From NCBI RefSeq assembly GCF_903969135.1, contig NZ_LR824569.1:1116001-1180000 (forward strand): a DNA stretch of 64,000 nt, given 5' to 3'. Made by a program: the position numbers and the translations under genes. This document shows, one piece after another, positions 1 through 9,664 of this stretch. This DNA is from Chryseobacterium sp. JV274. GTDB lineage: Bacteria > Bacteroidota > Bacteroidia > Flavobacteriales > Weeksellaceae. The notes under the pieces are model-generated. The model did not search any database. It was not told the origin of the DNA and saw nothing but the letters and a program-made list of their open reading frames with translations. Positions within the stretch are counted from its first letter, which is position 1; every line of letters starts with the position of its first letter.

Positions 1-3000
1 TTGGTGATGGCGGTGGTGCATAAGCCGGGGATTTAACTCCTTCCTGAATTACAACTCCTGCAACATTCCCCTGTAATGAATATAAAAAGTCACCATCAAA
101 CCAGTTAAACTGTGGAACCTGTACATATTTGTCTTCAAAATATCTCAGTCTTTTCTGATAGTTCTGCTGTTGCAGATAATTGTTGATTCCGTAAGAAGTA
201 ACAATCACAAATGGCGTGTACAATTTTCTCCAACTAAAGCTGTTTGCAGCAAACTGATCCAAAGACATATCGTACATATTGGCCAAGACCTCAGCATTAA
301 TCTTTTCTTTATCGTTTCCGGTTACTTTTACCGTCCATTTTTCCTTAGAGTCCGGTTCTAGTTTATCTCTGAAGGTTACTGTTTCAATTTTTAAAGGTTT
401 TTCTGTGTCTTTTATGTTTAAAGCTACAGATTCTGTTCTCACATCATTAAATGCAACCAGCTGGAACTGCAGATTCAGTGTGGACACACTTTTGTCTTTA
501 GGAATTTCAACGGTATATTCCAATATTCCTTTTTTGAGCTGATGAACTTCTGAAACTGTTTTCCCGGAACCATCCTGTACAAAAACATTCACTAATGCAT
601 CAGGAATTGCTGAGAATACATACACTTTAGCTTTTTCTCCTCTTGACAATTCTTCCTTCGGAGCAATCCCCGTAAGGAAAGTTTTTTGAGCCGGTTTTAA
701 AGATGCTTTATCCCAAACACTGAAATTCTGTGCTGTTTTTATAGTATCTTTCCCTTCGAAATTGAAAAGTTCCAGCTGGTAATCTCCTGCTTCAAGCTTT
801 CCTAAATCAAGATTCGTTGAAAGCTGCGCATTGTCAGCAGATGGCTGCTGCTGTCTTTCTACCAGTACTTTTTCGGTTTTCCAATTCTTGATCTCATCAT
901 TTTTATCAAAAAGATCGTGTGGGAATTTGCTGATAAATTCTTCTTTTGAATATTTCGGCAGATTCTGAACATCAGACTTGAAATTATCTCTGAAAATCCT
1001 GTCCGGAGCGATCAGTTTTGATAACTTAACCTGATAGGGCTTCTTAAGATTCTGATCATTATAGTTCTTGGTTTCCACTTTTACTTTTACATTTTCATCT
1101 GCAAAAGTATTGTTGATATTTTCTGCCTGAATATAATGAGAGACCGAAGCTACTTTCAATTGCGTATTGGCGGTCTGTGTTTCCCCATTGATGTCTGTAA
1201 CAGAAGCATTGATGGCATAGTTATCAATTTGTATCCCTTCCAGTTTTTCATCTTTTTTAAGTTCCAGACGAATCGTAAACTCACCTTTTTCATTGGTCTT
1301 TGCCTCACCCAGAATTGAGTTTTCATTATCATTGTCCTGTGGATACCAGCTGAAATATCTCCATCTGATATTCTGCTTCTTAATTTCATAGTTTACTGTG
1401 GTATTGTTCAGCGGAACACCGGAGAACATGACTGCTTTTCCTTTCAGCTCTATAGTCTGTCCGTATTTGTATTCATCCTTTACCGGATCAAAGGTGACTT
1501 CAAACTTCGGTCTTTTGTATTCTTCTACTCTGAAATTTTTATATCCCTGGCTTTCACCGTCTATTCTCAGATAAAAATTACCGTTCAGTTTTCCTTTAGG
1601 AAGAATGAAGCTTCCGTGGTAAGAACCAAACTCATTGGCAGTAAATTCCTGGGAAGAAACCTCTTCGCTATTGGTATTAAATAAAGTAATTTTTTGTTTT
1701 ATTCCTGAAAGAACAGATTCAACTTCTTTATTGATTCTGGTATTAATCACCTTGAAATAAACAGTCTGTCCAGGACGGTAAATACCTCTGTCTATGAAAA
1801 TCTGGGCAGTTGAACGGGTTTCTTTGTTAGGATTATAATTATAATCGTCAGCATTTCCTCTGTTTCCATAGACCTGCATGATCTGGAAATCATTGGTCTT
1901 AGGCTGTTGGATCAGGAAAGTTCTGTAATAGTCTTTGTTTTCAGAAGAAGGGAACTTAAATACTCCGCTTGCATTCGTTGTTCCATCAATTTTAGTTAAC
2001 GTTTTATTGGAAACAAATTCATAAAATTTAAGACCTTCATTTGTTAAAGGTTTACCATTTTCACTGTTAACCAATTTCAATTCATCTGCAAGAGGTTTTC
2101 TGTCAGTTTTAGACTGATAGATGATCTTGTTTCCGGATACCAGAAAGTAAAAATTCTGTCTGGAGTCTGAATCTTTCATGTCGGCTCCGGCAACCGTAAA
2201 TTCTGCTACATATACTCCTGAAGGAAGCGGTTTCACTTCCAGTGAAGTTCTATGATTCTGATAATCCTTAGGATCAGGAAGCTGGAATGTTTCTTTCCTT
2301 ACCAGATTCTTCTTTAATTTTCCGAAAGTATCAGAATAAGAATTCTGAACGTATTGGAGTAGTGATGTAAAATCATCTTTTACTTCATAAATATTCAGGG
2401 TAAATTCTGATACATTCTGATATTGTGCAACAAAATGAATCGGCAGATTATTCTGAGTCTGGGCTTCATATTTTAGAGTCAGATATGGATTTACAATCTG
2501 AGCTTCCTTACTTTTGATATTCTCAATGAATGGAGATTTCGGATATTCATTTTTAGCCTGGGCAGCCAACGCAATAGCTTCTTTAGGTTTCTTCTTGCCC
2601 ACAAGTTCATCCATGATTTCTCCCATGACTACCACTTTATAATCTCCTTCTACATTAGATTTTAAAAGATTCTGAAGCTGTTCAAGTTTATCTTTGCAGT
2701 GATTGAAATTACAATTCTCTGTAATCTTTTCTTTCATGAAATACAGCTTTGCATTTCCTGTATTCTGAGCAATCATCTCATCATAAATCGCATTGATCGT
2801 TGTACGGTTTGCTGTCAGTTCATTTTTTGTGAAAATATTGTTTTCAGATAAAAACTCTACTTTCTTTATTGCATACCAATCAGACAATGTTGGAAAATAG
2901 GCTGTGTCACCCGTTCCGGAAAATATATTCTTATACTTTTCCAGAGAAATCTTTTTCATTTCAGGCTTTTCCTGATCAATTTCCTGAAAGCTTTTTGTCA

Positions 3001-3463
3001 AATAATTTTTAAAATCAAGCTTACTCCAGGTCTCAATTTGTGAAACATCCTGAGAATTGATATTGGTTCTTCCGTTTATTTTCCATGAGTTCTGGTTGTA
3101 ATAATCCATGAAAAAACCATTCAGTAAAACTTTGTATACCAATTTACTTTCCCCGCTCATCTTGCCTTCTGCATCTTTAAGCTTTTTAAAAAATTGGGAA
3201 GCGGAATCGTTCTGGTCATCATCCACCGTTTGGTTTACAATACTGAACTCCGCTTTCAGAGAACGGATCAGTTCAAAGGCATTATTTTCTTTCATCGCTT
3301 GTTTTTGTATGTCTAAAATAATGGGAAGATTAGATTTATAAGCTCCTTTCGTACTGTTTTCAGCAATTTTTTTCCATTGGGTATCGTAATATTTCTGTGC
3401 GGATACCGTTGAAAAGCTTAGCATTACAAGCAAAAGCATAAAAATCTTGGAAAATCTTTTCAT
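1..3463 (-). CDS. Alpha-2-macroglobulin family protein (partial, C-terminus beyond left edge)
   Basis: Open reading frame of about 1154 codons that runs off the left edge. The N-terminus (about residues 1-22, ending TVSAQ) is a signal peptide. About residues 555-570 read DRGIYRPGQTVYFKV, the hallmark of the MG2/macroglobulin domain of bacterial alpha-2-macroglobulins. The last visible residues contain LQGNVAGVV, which resembles the TonB-receptor plug motif found in some Bacteroidota members of this family. Such proteins are large, periplasmic or envelope-anchored, and are thought to trap proteases or protect the envelope; no thioester motif can be judged because the C-terminus is missing. It starts only 18 bases from the divergent gene at 3482. 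Family assignment is confident; function is not. Confidence 0.88.
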   Translation of the reverse strand, partial: MKRFSKIFMLLLVMLSFSTVSAQKYYDTQWKKIAENSTKGAYKSNLPIILDIQKQAMKENNAFELIRSLKAEFSIVNQTVDDDQNDSASQFFKKLKDAEGKMSGESKLVYKVLLNGFFMDYYNQNSWKINGRTNINSQDVSQIETWSKLDFKNYLTKSFQEIDQEKPEMKKISLEKYKNIFSGTGDTAYFPTLSDWYAIKKVEFLSENNIFTKNELTANRTTINAIYDEMIAQNTGNAKLYFMKEKITENCNFNHCKDKLEQLQNLLKSNVEGDYKVVVMGEIMDELVGKKKPKEAIALAAQAKNEYPKSPFIENIKSKEAQIVNPYLTLKYEAQTQNNLPIHFVAQYQNVSEFTLNIYEVKDDFTSLLQYVQNSYSDTFGKLKKNLVRKETFQLPDPKDYQNHRTSLEVKPLPSGVYVAEFTVAGADMKDSDSRQNFYFLVSGNKIIYQSKTDRKPLADELKLVNSENGKPLTNEGLKFYEFVSNKTLTKIDGTTNASGVFKFPSSENKDYYRTFLIQQPKTNDFQIMQVYGNRGNADDYNYNPNKETRSTAQIFIDRGIYRPGQTVYFKVINTRINKEVESVLSGIKQKITLFNTNSEEVSSQEFTANEFGSYHGSFILPKGKLNGNFYLRIDGESQGYKNFRVEEYKRPKFEVTFDPVKDEYKYGQTIELKGKAVMFSGVPLNNTTVNYEIKKQNIRWRYFSWYPQDNDNENSILGEAKTNEKGEFTIRLELKKDEKLEGIQIDNYAINASVTDINGETQTANTQLKVASVSHYIQAENINNTFADENVKVKVETKNYNDQNLKKPYQVKLSKLIAPDRIFRDNFKSDVQNLPKYSKEEFISKFPHDLFDKNDEIKNWKTEKVLVERQQQPSADNAQLSTNLDLGKLEAGDYQLELFNFEGKDTIKTAQNFSVWDKASLKPAQKTFLTGIAPKEELSRGEKAKVYVFSAIPDALVNVFVQDGSGKTVSEVHQLKKGILEYTVEIPKDKSVSTLNLQFQLVAFNDVRTESVALNIKDTEKPLKIETVTFRDKLEPDSKEKWTVKVTGNDKEKINAEVLANMYDMSLDQFAANSFSWRKLYTPFVIVTSYGINNYLQQQNYQKRLRYFEDKYVQVPQFNWFDGDFLYSLQGNVAGVVIQEGVKSPAYAPPPSP

Positions 3464-3477
3464 ATATATTAATTTTG
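3446..3477 (+). promoter_or_regulatory. Candidate Bacteroidota promoter for the 3482 gene
   Basis: TAATTTTG at 3470-3477 fits the TAnnTTTG -7 element of Bacteroidota promoters, and a TTG at 3447-3449 lies about 20 bases upstream as a possible -33 element. The -33 part falls inside the divergent macroglobulin gene. Transcription would begin almost at the ATG of 3482, giving a very short leader. This is pattern matching only. Confidence 0.25.
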
Positions 3478-3481
3478 ATAA

Positions 3482-4237
3482 ATGAACATTTTAAAAATAC
3501 TGAAAAAAACTGTCATAGACAGCCAACTTTATGTCTCTCTTATGGGAACTCTTTTTGCAGTATTTTTCATGAAAGAGCAAAACACATTCCGTTTCCCTAC
3601 CTTTGCATTAATTTTCATCACTTATTTCAGTGGTTATCTGTATACTAAATACCAATACACCAAACATTTTTTTAAAATAGTAATTGTAAATGCAATAGCC
3701 GGAGTCACATGTGCTTTTTTGATCATTCACAATCACAATGAAATAAGGCTTTTGAAATGGTTCATTATTGTCGTATTGGGACTGCTGTACAACAGCTTTT
3801 TTCTTGATGTTTATATCCGGAAAATCCCCTTACTCAAAGTTTTTTATGTCGGATTAGTTTGGGCATTGGTCAACTGCTGGCTCACCCTACCAGAATTCAG
3901 TGTTCCTATCTTCCTGATCAGCTTTTTCTTTATCACTGCTCTTGTGCTTCCTTTTGATATCCGGGATATGAATAGTGATACGGTAAAAACCTTTCCTATG
4001 CTGATAGGTGTAGAAAACACCAAATACATTGCCTATGCACTTGTTTTCATCAGCAGCATACTCTCAATTTTCTACCTTGAATTAGCATATGCACTAGCTT
4101 TTTTTATGTCAAGCATCATAACTTATATTTTCATCTATTTCTCTGAAAACAAAAGAGATGACACTTATTATTCATTCGGGGTGGAAACTTGTTCGGCACT
4201 TCCTTTTTTATTTTTACTAATAATGGAGTATTTTTGA
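3482..4237 (+). CDS. UbiA-like membrane prenyltransferase homologue
   Basis: A 251-residue protein made almost entirely of hydrophobic segments (roughly eight membrane spans). Residues 159-175 read DIRDMNSD followed by KTFPMLIG, matching the second Asp-rich motif and following T-x-P...G of UbiA prenyltransferases. The first Asp-rich motif (NxxxDxxxD) is not clearly present; the sequence near YNSFFLDVYI is the likely diverged remnant, so catalytic activity is uncertain. It stops 3 bases before recF and is probably co-transcribed with it. The product acts in the inner membrane; the substrate cannot be named. Confidence 0.65.
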   Translation: MNILKILKKTVIDSQLYVSLMGTLFAVFFMKEQNTFRFPTFALIFITYFSGYLYTKYQYTKHFFKIVIVNAIAGVTCAFLIIHNHNEIRLLKWFIIVVLGLLYNSFFLDVYIRKIPLLKVFYVGLVWALVNCWLTLPEFSVPIFLISFFFITALVLPFDIRDMNSDTVKTFPMLIGVENTKYIAYALVFISSILSIFYLELAYALAFFMSSIITYIFIYFSENKRDDTYYSFGVETCSALPFLFLLIMEYF

Positions 4238-4240
4238 CGA

Positions 4241-5320
4241 ATGATTATCAAGAAGCTTTCCCTCTACAATTTCAAAAACCACTCTGAGAAAAAATTTGAA
4301 TTTTCCCCGCAAATCAATTGTTTTGTAGGAAATAACGGTGTGGGAAAGACCAATATTCTGGATGCTTTGCATTATTTATCCGTAGGAAAAAGTTTCCTGG
4401 GAAATACAGATGCCAATAATATTAAAAGAGAGGAAGATTTCTTTACTCTTGATGCTGAAATTCAAAATGAAGACAGCGAAGATATCATCAGAATCACTCA
4501 GCCTAAGGAAGCTAAAAAGGTCATCAAAAAGAATGATAAGAGCTATGACAGGCTTGCGGATCATATCGGCTACCTTCCGAGTGTTATGATTTCACCTTAT
4601 GATTCCAATCTTATTTCGGATTCCGGGGAAAGCAGGCGTAAGTTTCTGGATTCTATGATTTCTCAGACGGATTCAGAGTATCTTTTTGACCTTATCCAAT
4701 ATCAGAAGACCATTCAGCAGCGAAATGCTTTGCTGAAATATTTCGCCAAAAACAGAACTTGGGACAAGGATTCGCTGGAAATTTATGATGACCCTATTAC
4801 CCGATTCGGGACTAAAATTTTTAAGAAAAGAAAGGAATTTGTAGAACAGCTCAATCCAATTGTTCAGAATTTCTATCAGATTATTTCCGGTGGGAAAGAA
4901 ACTGTATCTGTTATTTATGAATCTCATTTGCTGGAAAATTCTTTTGAAAATCTTTTAAAAGAAAGCATCGAAAGAGACCGTATGCTCACCTATACTTCAA
5001 AAGGAATTCATAAGGATGATCTTCTTTTTGAAATGGACCATGTTTTAATCAAAAAAATAGGATCTCAGGGCCAGCAAAAGTCATTTCTTATTTCTTTAAA
5101 ACTGGCTCAGATGAGTCTTGTGAAAGAACTTACCAAAAAAACACCTATTCTTTTACTGGATGATATTTTTGATAAGCTTGATGATATGAGAGTTTCACAA
5201 TTGATTGAACTGGTCAACAAAGAAAGCTTTGGACAGATATTCATTACGGATACTCATCGGGAAAGAACTGAAAATGTAGTTAAGAAAATTAATGAGGAAA
5301 GTATAATTTTTGAAGTTTAG
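4241..5320 (+). CDS. recF: DNA replication/repair protein RecF
   Basis: A 359-residue SMC-like ATPase. RecF loads RecA at gaps in single-stranded DNA together with RecO and RecR. Visible motifs: Walker A GNNGVGKTN at residues 30-38, ABC signature SQGQQKS at about 275-281, and Walker B ILLLDDIFDKL at about 302-312 followed by a D-loop. Length is normal for RecF (about 360). It follows the UbiA-like gene closely and is followed by a DUF721 gene, an arrangement common in flavobacteria. Confidence 0.97.
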   Translation: MIIKKLSLYNFKNHSEKKFEFSPQINCFVGNNGVGKTNILDALHYLSVGKSFLGNTDANNIKREEDFFTLDAEIQNEDSEDIIRITQPKEAKKVIKKNDKSYDRLADHIGYLPSVMISPYDSNLISDSGESRRKFLDSMISQTDSEYLFDLIQYQKTIQQRNALLKYFAKNRTWDKDSLEIYDDPITRFGTKIFKKRKEFVEQLNPIVQNFYQIISGGKETVSVIYESHLLENSFENLLKESIERDRMLTYTSKGIHKDDLLFEMDHVLIKKIGSQGQQKSFLISLKLAQMSLVKELTKKTPILLLDDIFDKLDDMRVSQLIELVNKESFGQIFITDTHRERTENVVKKINEESIIFEV

Positions 5321-5469
5321 TGCCTGACAATACAGAAATACCTGGTTATAATTTAAAAAACAAAATATTAAATTTATTTATCCATACTGTAGTATTTTTT
5401 ATCTTAACTTATCATCCAAAACAAATTCCGAAACTCCAAAACACAAATCACGCACCCCGAAACCCGACT

Positions 5470-5766
5470 ATGAAGAAGAAGAAAAAACGTGAATATCAAT
5501 CCTCCGAACTGGTAAAATCTTTTGCCAGAATCTACGGTTTTGAACATAAACTTATTGCATTTGACATTAAAGATTTCCTTGAAGATTATCTTGATGAAAG
5601 CCTTTTTAATGAAATTAGAAGTGTCAATATAGAAAACAAATGTGTTATTATTAAAATTGATTCTCCTTTACTGAAACATGATTTTAAAATGCGTAAAAAC
5701 TTTTATCTCAAAAAGTTCCAGGATAAATTTGGGACAGAAAAATTTAATGACCTTCAGATTTTATAA
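5470..5766 (+). CDS. DUF721 family protein
   Basis: A 98-residue basic protein starting MKKKKKREYQSSELVKSF. The pattern of an N-terminal lysine-rich tail, a helical segment and a short beta-rich C-terminus matches DUF721, often found beside recF. The frame stays open upstream to a GTG at 5320 overlapping the recF stop, but those 50 residues are hydrophobic and proline-rich and unlike the family, so the ATG at 5470 is preferred. The role of the family is unsettled; a nucleic-acid link is suggested only by its basic N-terminus and neighbourhood. Confidence 0.85.
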   Translation: MKKKKKREYQSSELVKSFARIYGFEHKLIAFDIKDFLEDYLDESLFNEIRSVNIENKCVIIKIDSPLLKHDFKMRKNFYLKKFQDKFGTEKFNDLQIL

Positions 5767-5786
5767 GGACAAAAGATCTTCTATAG

Positions 5787-5816
5787 AAAAATGCTACCTG
5801 AGGGTAGCATTTTTTA
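5787..5816. terminator. Bidirectional rho-independent terminator
   Basis: ATGCTACC at 5791-5798 pairs with GGTAGCAT at 5803-5810 around a four-base loop, with A residues before and a T-run after. It sits between convergent genes (ends at 5766 and 5826), so it can serve both. Confidence 0.85.
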
Positions 5817-5825
5817 TTTTAATTA

Positions 5826-7856
5826 TTAATGTTCTTCTGATTTATTAGAAATAGTACTGCTCATCAGGTCATCTGCTTTTTTATCCAATCTTGAACTTAA
5901 TGGCAGGAAGAATTTCAGCGGATGCTTTGTAAAATATCTGAAAATTTCTTTATAGATATCACTTACCTGTCCAAAATTCATTTTTCTCGATCTGAATGCC
6001 AGGAACATGGATAAACTGAAACTTACCAGGAAGTTGAAGAAACCAATAAGGAAAACCGTTACAAAAGACATCCAGAATGTATAGGAATCTACTGAAAAAT
6101 CTTTCCCATACAATCCCAACGCAAAGTTACCCGCTGCAAAGGTGATGTGTCTGATATCCAGATCCAGCCCGAAAAACATTCCTACCGGAGCTGTTGCTCC
6201 GAGGAACACCCCGAACCAAAAGTTGGAAACAATCCCAGGCCAGTTTTTAGCGTAATATTTTGAAAGTCCTTTTGCGAATTTCTTTCCGAAAAAGCTTCTG
6301 ATTGAAAGGTTTTTGGCAATTCTTTCCGGAATCTGGTAAAACACAGAATTGTTCCCGATATTTCCTGAAATAATTCCTGAAATAAAAAGATAAAACCCTG
6401 CAATACTTGCATGCAGAATCGCTTTTGATTTAAAAGGATCAAGGTCTTTTAATAGTTTATCAGATCTGTCTACTGCCAGATTTTGTGAGAAAAATACATC
6501 GAGTCCGTAAATAATGGCAAGCGCCACCGGAAAAGCGAGTAATACATTTCCTACAAAGGCAATAAACTGACTTCGGAACAGTTTGGATACCAAATGGGCA
6601 AATTCAGTATTATTTCTTTGGGCCTTTCCTTCTTCAGACAATACTTTTGTCATGGTAGCAGCAGTCATAGCCGGCTGTTTTGTAGCAAGAGTAAAGCCCA
6701 TCAGATAGATCATCACGAATCCCATTGCATAATTCATCGAATACAGAAAAGCGTGTGAAAAGTCACTTCCCGGAATATACCCGTACAGCATTTTCAAAAC
6801 ACAAAGTGCTCCTACAATGATTCCACCACCACTCGCCTTGTAGAACATCGTCATATATTCCTTTCGGGTAGAAGTAATGTAATGCGTTCCGGCTTCTGCG
6901 GTATGATTGGTAATAAGGTGGGAAATCAGCCTTGTACTATCGTTAATCAGATCAGAAATATTGTTTTTATGAGATTTATAGCTCAGAATATTAAAGACCA
7001 ACTGTTTAGATTTTATCAGAGCATCTTCATCGGTATCAATGACCAATAACTGTACGATATCATAAATTCGTTCAGTCTGCTGGCGAATCTTAAGCAGGGA
7101 TTGGTTAATCTTTCCGGAAATACCATATTTAGCGGAATTTTTAAAAGCAATATTTACAAATTCCTGACATTGCTCTGCGTAGATTTTTATCTGTTTATAT
7201 CTGCTGTCTTTAGAGTGAAGCTGAAGTTCGGGTTCTTTTACCAGATCATCTGCTAATGTTTCCAGCTCATTCTGAAGGGCAAGAAAAGGATTGTCCAGAT
7301 TTCTGTACTGTGGGGCCATTCTCACCACTTCCACCTCCATAGCCATCCCAGTAACCCTCCAGGAAAGAATATTCATAGAGAAAATGAGTTCTTTTTTCAC
7401 ATTGGGTTTCAGAATAAAATCTGATGCCCCTAGCATGTTTAAAAATTCATCAATCTCATTTTCGGGAAGGTTATGCAGGTATCTCAGATCTTTCTTAGGT
7501 CTCAGACTCACATTATCAATCATAAACCACACTGTCTTTTCGTTTTCAACGGGTGGTAAAACCTTGTTCAGGATTCTTTTTTTAAGCTCCGGAAAGAAGG
7601 CATTCTCTGAAAGAATATTAGCTTCCGTCAACGAAAGATTGAAAGGTCGTCCTTTAAAAATATTGTGGATGTAATATTTAAAGTTCTCAGCAAAATTAGG
7701 ATTGCTTCTGAAAAAATTGAGCACATCTGTAAAGTCTACCTCTTTGATGGTCTCTAAAAACTCTGCAAAGGGTTCTAAAGAAAGGGTTTCATTCTTAAAA
7801 GAAAAATATTTTTTAAGAACTGACTCAAAGTTTGTGCTGGAATTAAAGAATTTCAT
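5826..7856 (-). CDS. SpecificRecomb (PF10136-type) multi-pass membrane protein
   Basis: A 676-residue protein. The first 330 or so residues are soluble and helical; from about residue 335 (GGGIIVGALCVLKMLYGYIPGS) onward there are six or seven strong membrane segments with conserved Gly- and Asn-rich turns (for example GIISGNIGNNSVFYQIPERIA). This layout matches the family labelled 'site-specific recombinase' in databases. Nothing in the sequence resembles a tyrosine or serine recombinase active site, and a polytopic membrane protein is an unlikely recombinase, so the label should not be read as a function. It is followed 13 bases on by the convergent terminator and preceded by mtgA. Confidence 0.75.
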   Translation of the reverse strand: MKFFNSSTNFESVLKKYFSFKNETLSLEPFAEFLETIKEVDFTDVLNFFRSNPNFAENFKYYIHNIFKGRPFNLSLTEANILSENAFFPELKKRILNKVLPPVENEKTVWFMIDNVSLRPKKDLRYLHNLPENEIDEFLNMLGASDFILKPNVKKELIFSMNILSWRVTGMAMEVEVVRMAPQYRNLDNPFLALQNELETLADDLVKEPELQLHSKDSRYKQIKIYAEQCQEFVNIAFKNSAKYGISGKINQSLLKIRQQTERIYDIVQLLVIDTDEDALIKSKQLVFNILSYKSHKNNISDLINDSTRLISHLITNHTAEAGTHYITSTRKEYMTMFYKASGGGIIVGALCVLKMLYGYIPGSDFSHAFLYSMNYAMGFVMIYLMGFTLATKQPAMTAATMTKVLSEEGKAQRNNTEFAHLVSKLFRSQFIAFVGNVLLAFPVALAIIYGLDVFFSQNLAVDRSDKLLKDLDPFKSKAILHASIAGFYLFISGIISGNIGNNSVFYQIPERIAKNLSIRSFFGKKFAKGLSKYYAKNWPGIVSNFWFGVFLGATAPVGMFFGLDLDIRHITFAAGNFALGLYGKDFSVDSYTFWMSFVTVFLIGFFNFLVSFSLSMFLAFRSRKMNFGQVSDIYKEIFRYFTKHPLKFFLPLSSRLDKKADDLMSSTISNKSEEH

Positions 7857-7869
7857 TAGTACAAAGATA

Positions 7870-8514
7870 CTATTTCAAACTCACATTCCTCATCTGTCTC
7901 ATAATCCAATTATGTTTCTTTCTTAAATAGGGAGATGGATTTTTAGGGTCGTATTTTTTTGGATTAGGCAATACAGCGGCGATCCAGGCTGCATCTGAAG
8001 CACTTAGGTCTTTGGATGATTTTCCAAAATAATATTGTGCAGCAGCTTCCACTCCAAATACACCCTGCCCCATTTCAATGGAATTCAGGTATCTTTCAAG
8101 GATAATATCTTTACTCCATACTTTTTCAATGATAAAAGTATAGACTGCTTCCAGCCCTTTTCTCACCCAGCTTCTGCCCTGCCAAAGAAATATATTTTTT
8201 GCGGTCTGCTGGGAAATGGTACTTCCTCCTCTTATTTTTTTGCCTTTCTCATTATATTTCATCGCTTTTTCGATTGCTGTATAATCGAAACCATCATGAT
8301 CAAAGAATTTCTGGTCTTCAGAAGCAATTACGGCTTTTTTCACATTGCTTCCCATTTCGTCATAGGAAATATAATCTCTGTGTAGTTTTCCATATTCAAA
8401 AAGCCCTCCTATCTGGGTAAGGGTAATCGGGGGATTAAAAAATCTGCCCCAGATAATAAAAACTACATTCAGAACAAGAATGATGAAAATAAGCTGTTTA
8501 ATTTTTTTCCACAT
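7870..8514 (-). CDS. mtgA: Monofunctional peptidoglycan glycosyltransferase MtgA
   Basis: A GT51 enzyme that polymerises lipid II into glycan strands at the outer face of the inner membrane. One N-terminal membrane anchor (about residues 5-22), then the GT51 motifs ASEDQKFFDH (catalytic Glu about residue 66), GGSTISQQTAKN (96-107) and an RK-rich third motif. There is no transpeptidase domain, so it is monofunctional. The frame extends 11 residues further upstream to 8547, but MWKKIKQ at 8514 gives the typical short basic N-terminus. It ends 13 bases before the start of the next minus-strand gene and probably shares a transcript with the binding protein upstream. Confidence 0.93.
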   Translation of the reverse strand: MWKKIKQLIFIILVLNVVFIIWGRFFNPPITLTQIGGLFEYGKLHRDYISYDEMGSNVKKAVIASEDQKFFDHDGFDYTAIEKAMKYNEKGKKIRGGSTISQQTAKNIFLWQGRSWVRKGLEAVYTFIIEKVWSKDIILERYLNSIEMGQGVFGVEAAAQYYFGKSSKDLSASDAAWIAAVLPNPKKYDPKNPSPYLRKKHNWIMRQMRNVSLK

Positions 8515-8557
8515 AATTTTATAAAAAGGAAAGGCAAAAATAAGCAAATAGTACGAG

Positions 8558-9604
8558 TTACTGCAATTCTTTCATGTAAGTAAGCTGATAATCCGGTAAA
8601 AGTTCCGGATGAAAGATTTTAATATAATCTTTCAGGATCAAATCTGCTCTTACCACCCCACTTTCAAAGAAATCATTGGCTTTCAGTTTTTCTTTTCCTG
8701 CTATGGTGTAAATTTTTCCTTTATTGAATACATCCAGTTTTCCGTAGAAAGGATTCATCCCCAACATTTCTTTTTTTGAGGTATGACTTCCTGCATTCAC
8801 CCAATACTGAACACCTCCAGCTTTGGCATATACTTCTTCAAAACTCATCGTCAATGCCTTTTCATCTTTATTGTCCTTCATGATATAATTGGCATTGGCA
8901 TCTGAAATATAATGGGCAACAGAGGTATTTCCACCTGGAAGATACCATACATCCCCGTACATTTCATTAGCCAGTACCACAGGTTTTTCTTTGGCCTTTG
9001 ATGCAAGCTGTTTCAGATCGTTATAATTTTTTTCAACTTCCTGATATTTCGTTTCTGCTTCTTTTTCTTTTCCTAAAAACTCTCCGAAAAGTTTAATATA
9101 GGCCGTTTTTTCCAAAGGCTTCTGCTCCATGTATTCATCCAGAAATATCACCTGAATACCATTGTTTTTTAGCAGTTCGTAAGTATTGTCAAAGCTGGCA
9201 ATATGATTGGTAAAAATAGCATCCGGCTTCATGGAGATAATCTTCTCTACATCATATTTCTGCTCGCTTCCTACGTTCTGGGTTTTTCCTTCTTTAAGCA
9301 TATTCTGAATTTTTTCTGAATAAATATATTCCGGGCTGGAAACTCCTATGATTAGATTTTCTGCTCCAAGCTCTGAAATATACCCTGCCATACTTGCATT
9401 CAGCAGAATTATTTTCTTAAATGGAGTTTGATTTTGTTTAAAATGATAAGTGAAATTCCCCGATTTTAGCTCGAGGGTACCTTCGTGTTCTTTAAATTGG
9501 GTACGGGCAGATATATTTGTCCAGTCTGAGGACGAAATTTTTGATTCTCTTTTACAAGCTGTTAGCGCAAAAACCGTAAATAAAAGTAAAATTCTTTGTT
9601 TCAT
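8558..9604 (-). CDS. Periplasmic metal-chelate (siderophore/cobalamin-type) binding lipoprotein
   Basis: A 348-residue ABC-transporter solute-binding protein of the BtuF/FhuD-like fold. The N-terminus MKQRILLLFTVFALTAC ends in a lipobox (LTAC). The core shows the two-lobe pattern of the family: ILLNASMAGYISELGAENLIIGVS in lobe one and KPDAIFTNHIASFDNTYELL leading to a long linker helix. No permease or ATPase gene is adjacent, so the substrate (Fe-siderophore, heme or cobalamin) cannot be fixed. It begins about 60 bases from the tRNA gene on the other strand. Confidence 0.85.
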   Translation of the reverse strand: MKQRILLLFTVFALTACKRESKISSSDWTNISARTQFKEHEGTLELKSGNFTYHFKQNQTPFKKIILLNASMAGYISELGAENLIIGVSSPEYIYSEKIQNMLKEGKTQNVGSEQKYDVEKIISMKPDAIFTNHIASFDNTYELLKNNGIQVIFLDEYMEQKPLEKTAYIKLFGEFLGKEKEAETKYQEVEKNYNDLKQLASKAKEKPVVLANEMYGDVWYLPGGNTSVAHYISDANANYIMKDNKDEKALTMSFEEVYAKAGGVQYWVNAGSHTSKKEMLGMNPFYGKLDVFNKGKIYTIAGKEKLKANDFFESGVVRADLILKDYIKIFHPELLPDYQLTYMKELQ

Positions 9605-9664
9605 CTTTCAAAGAACGGAAAAAAGTGCTATATTTGCAAACCTTTAAACAACAAGGTAACACAA

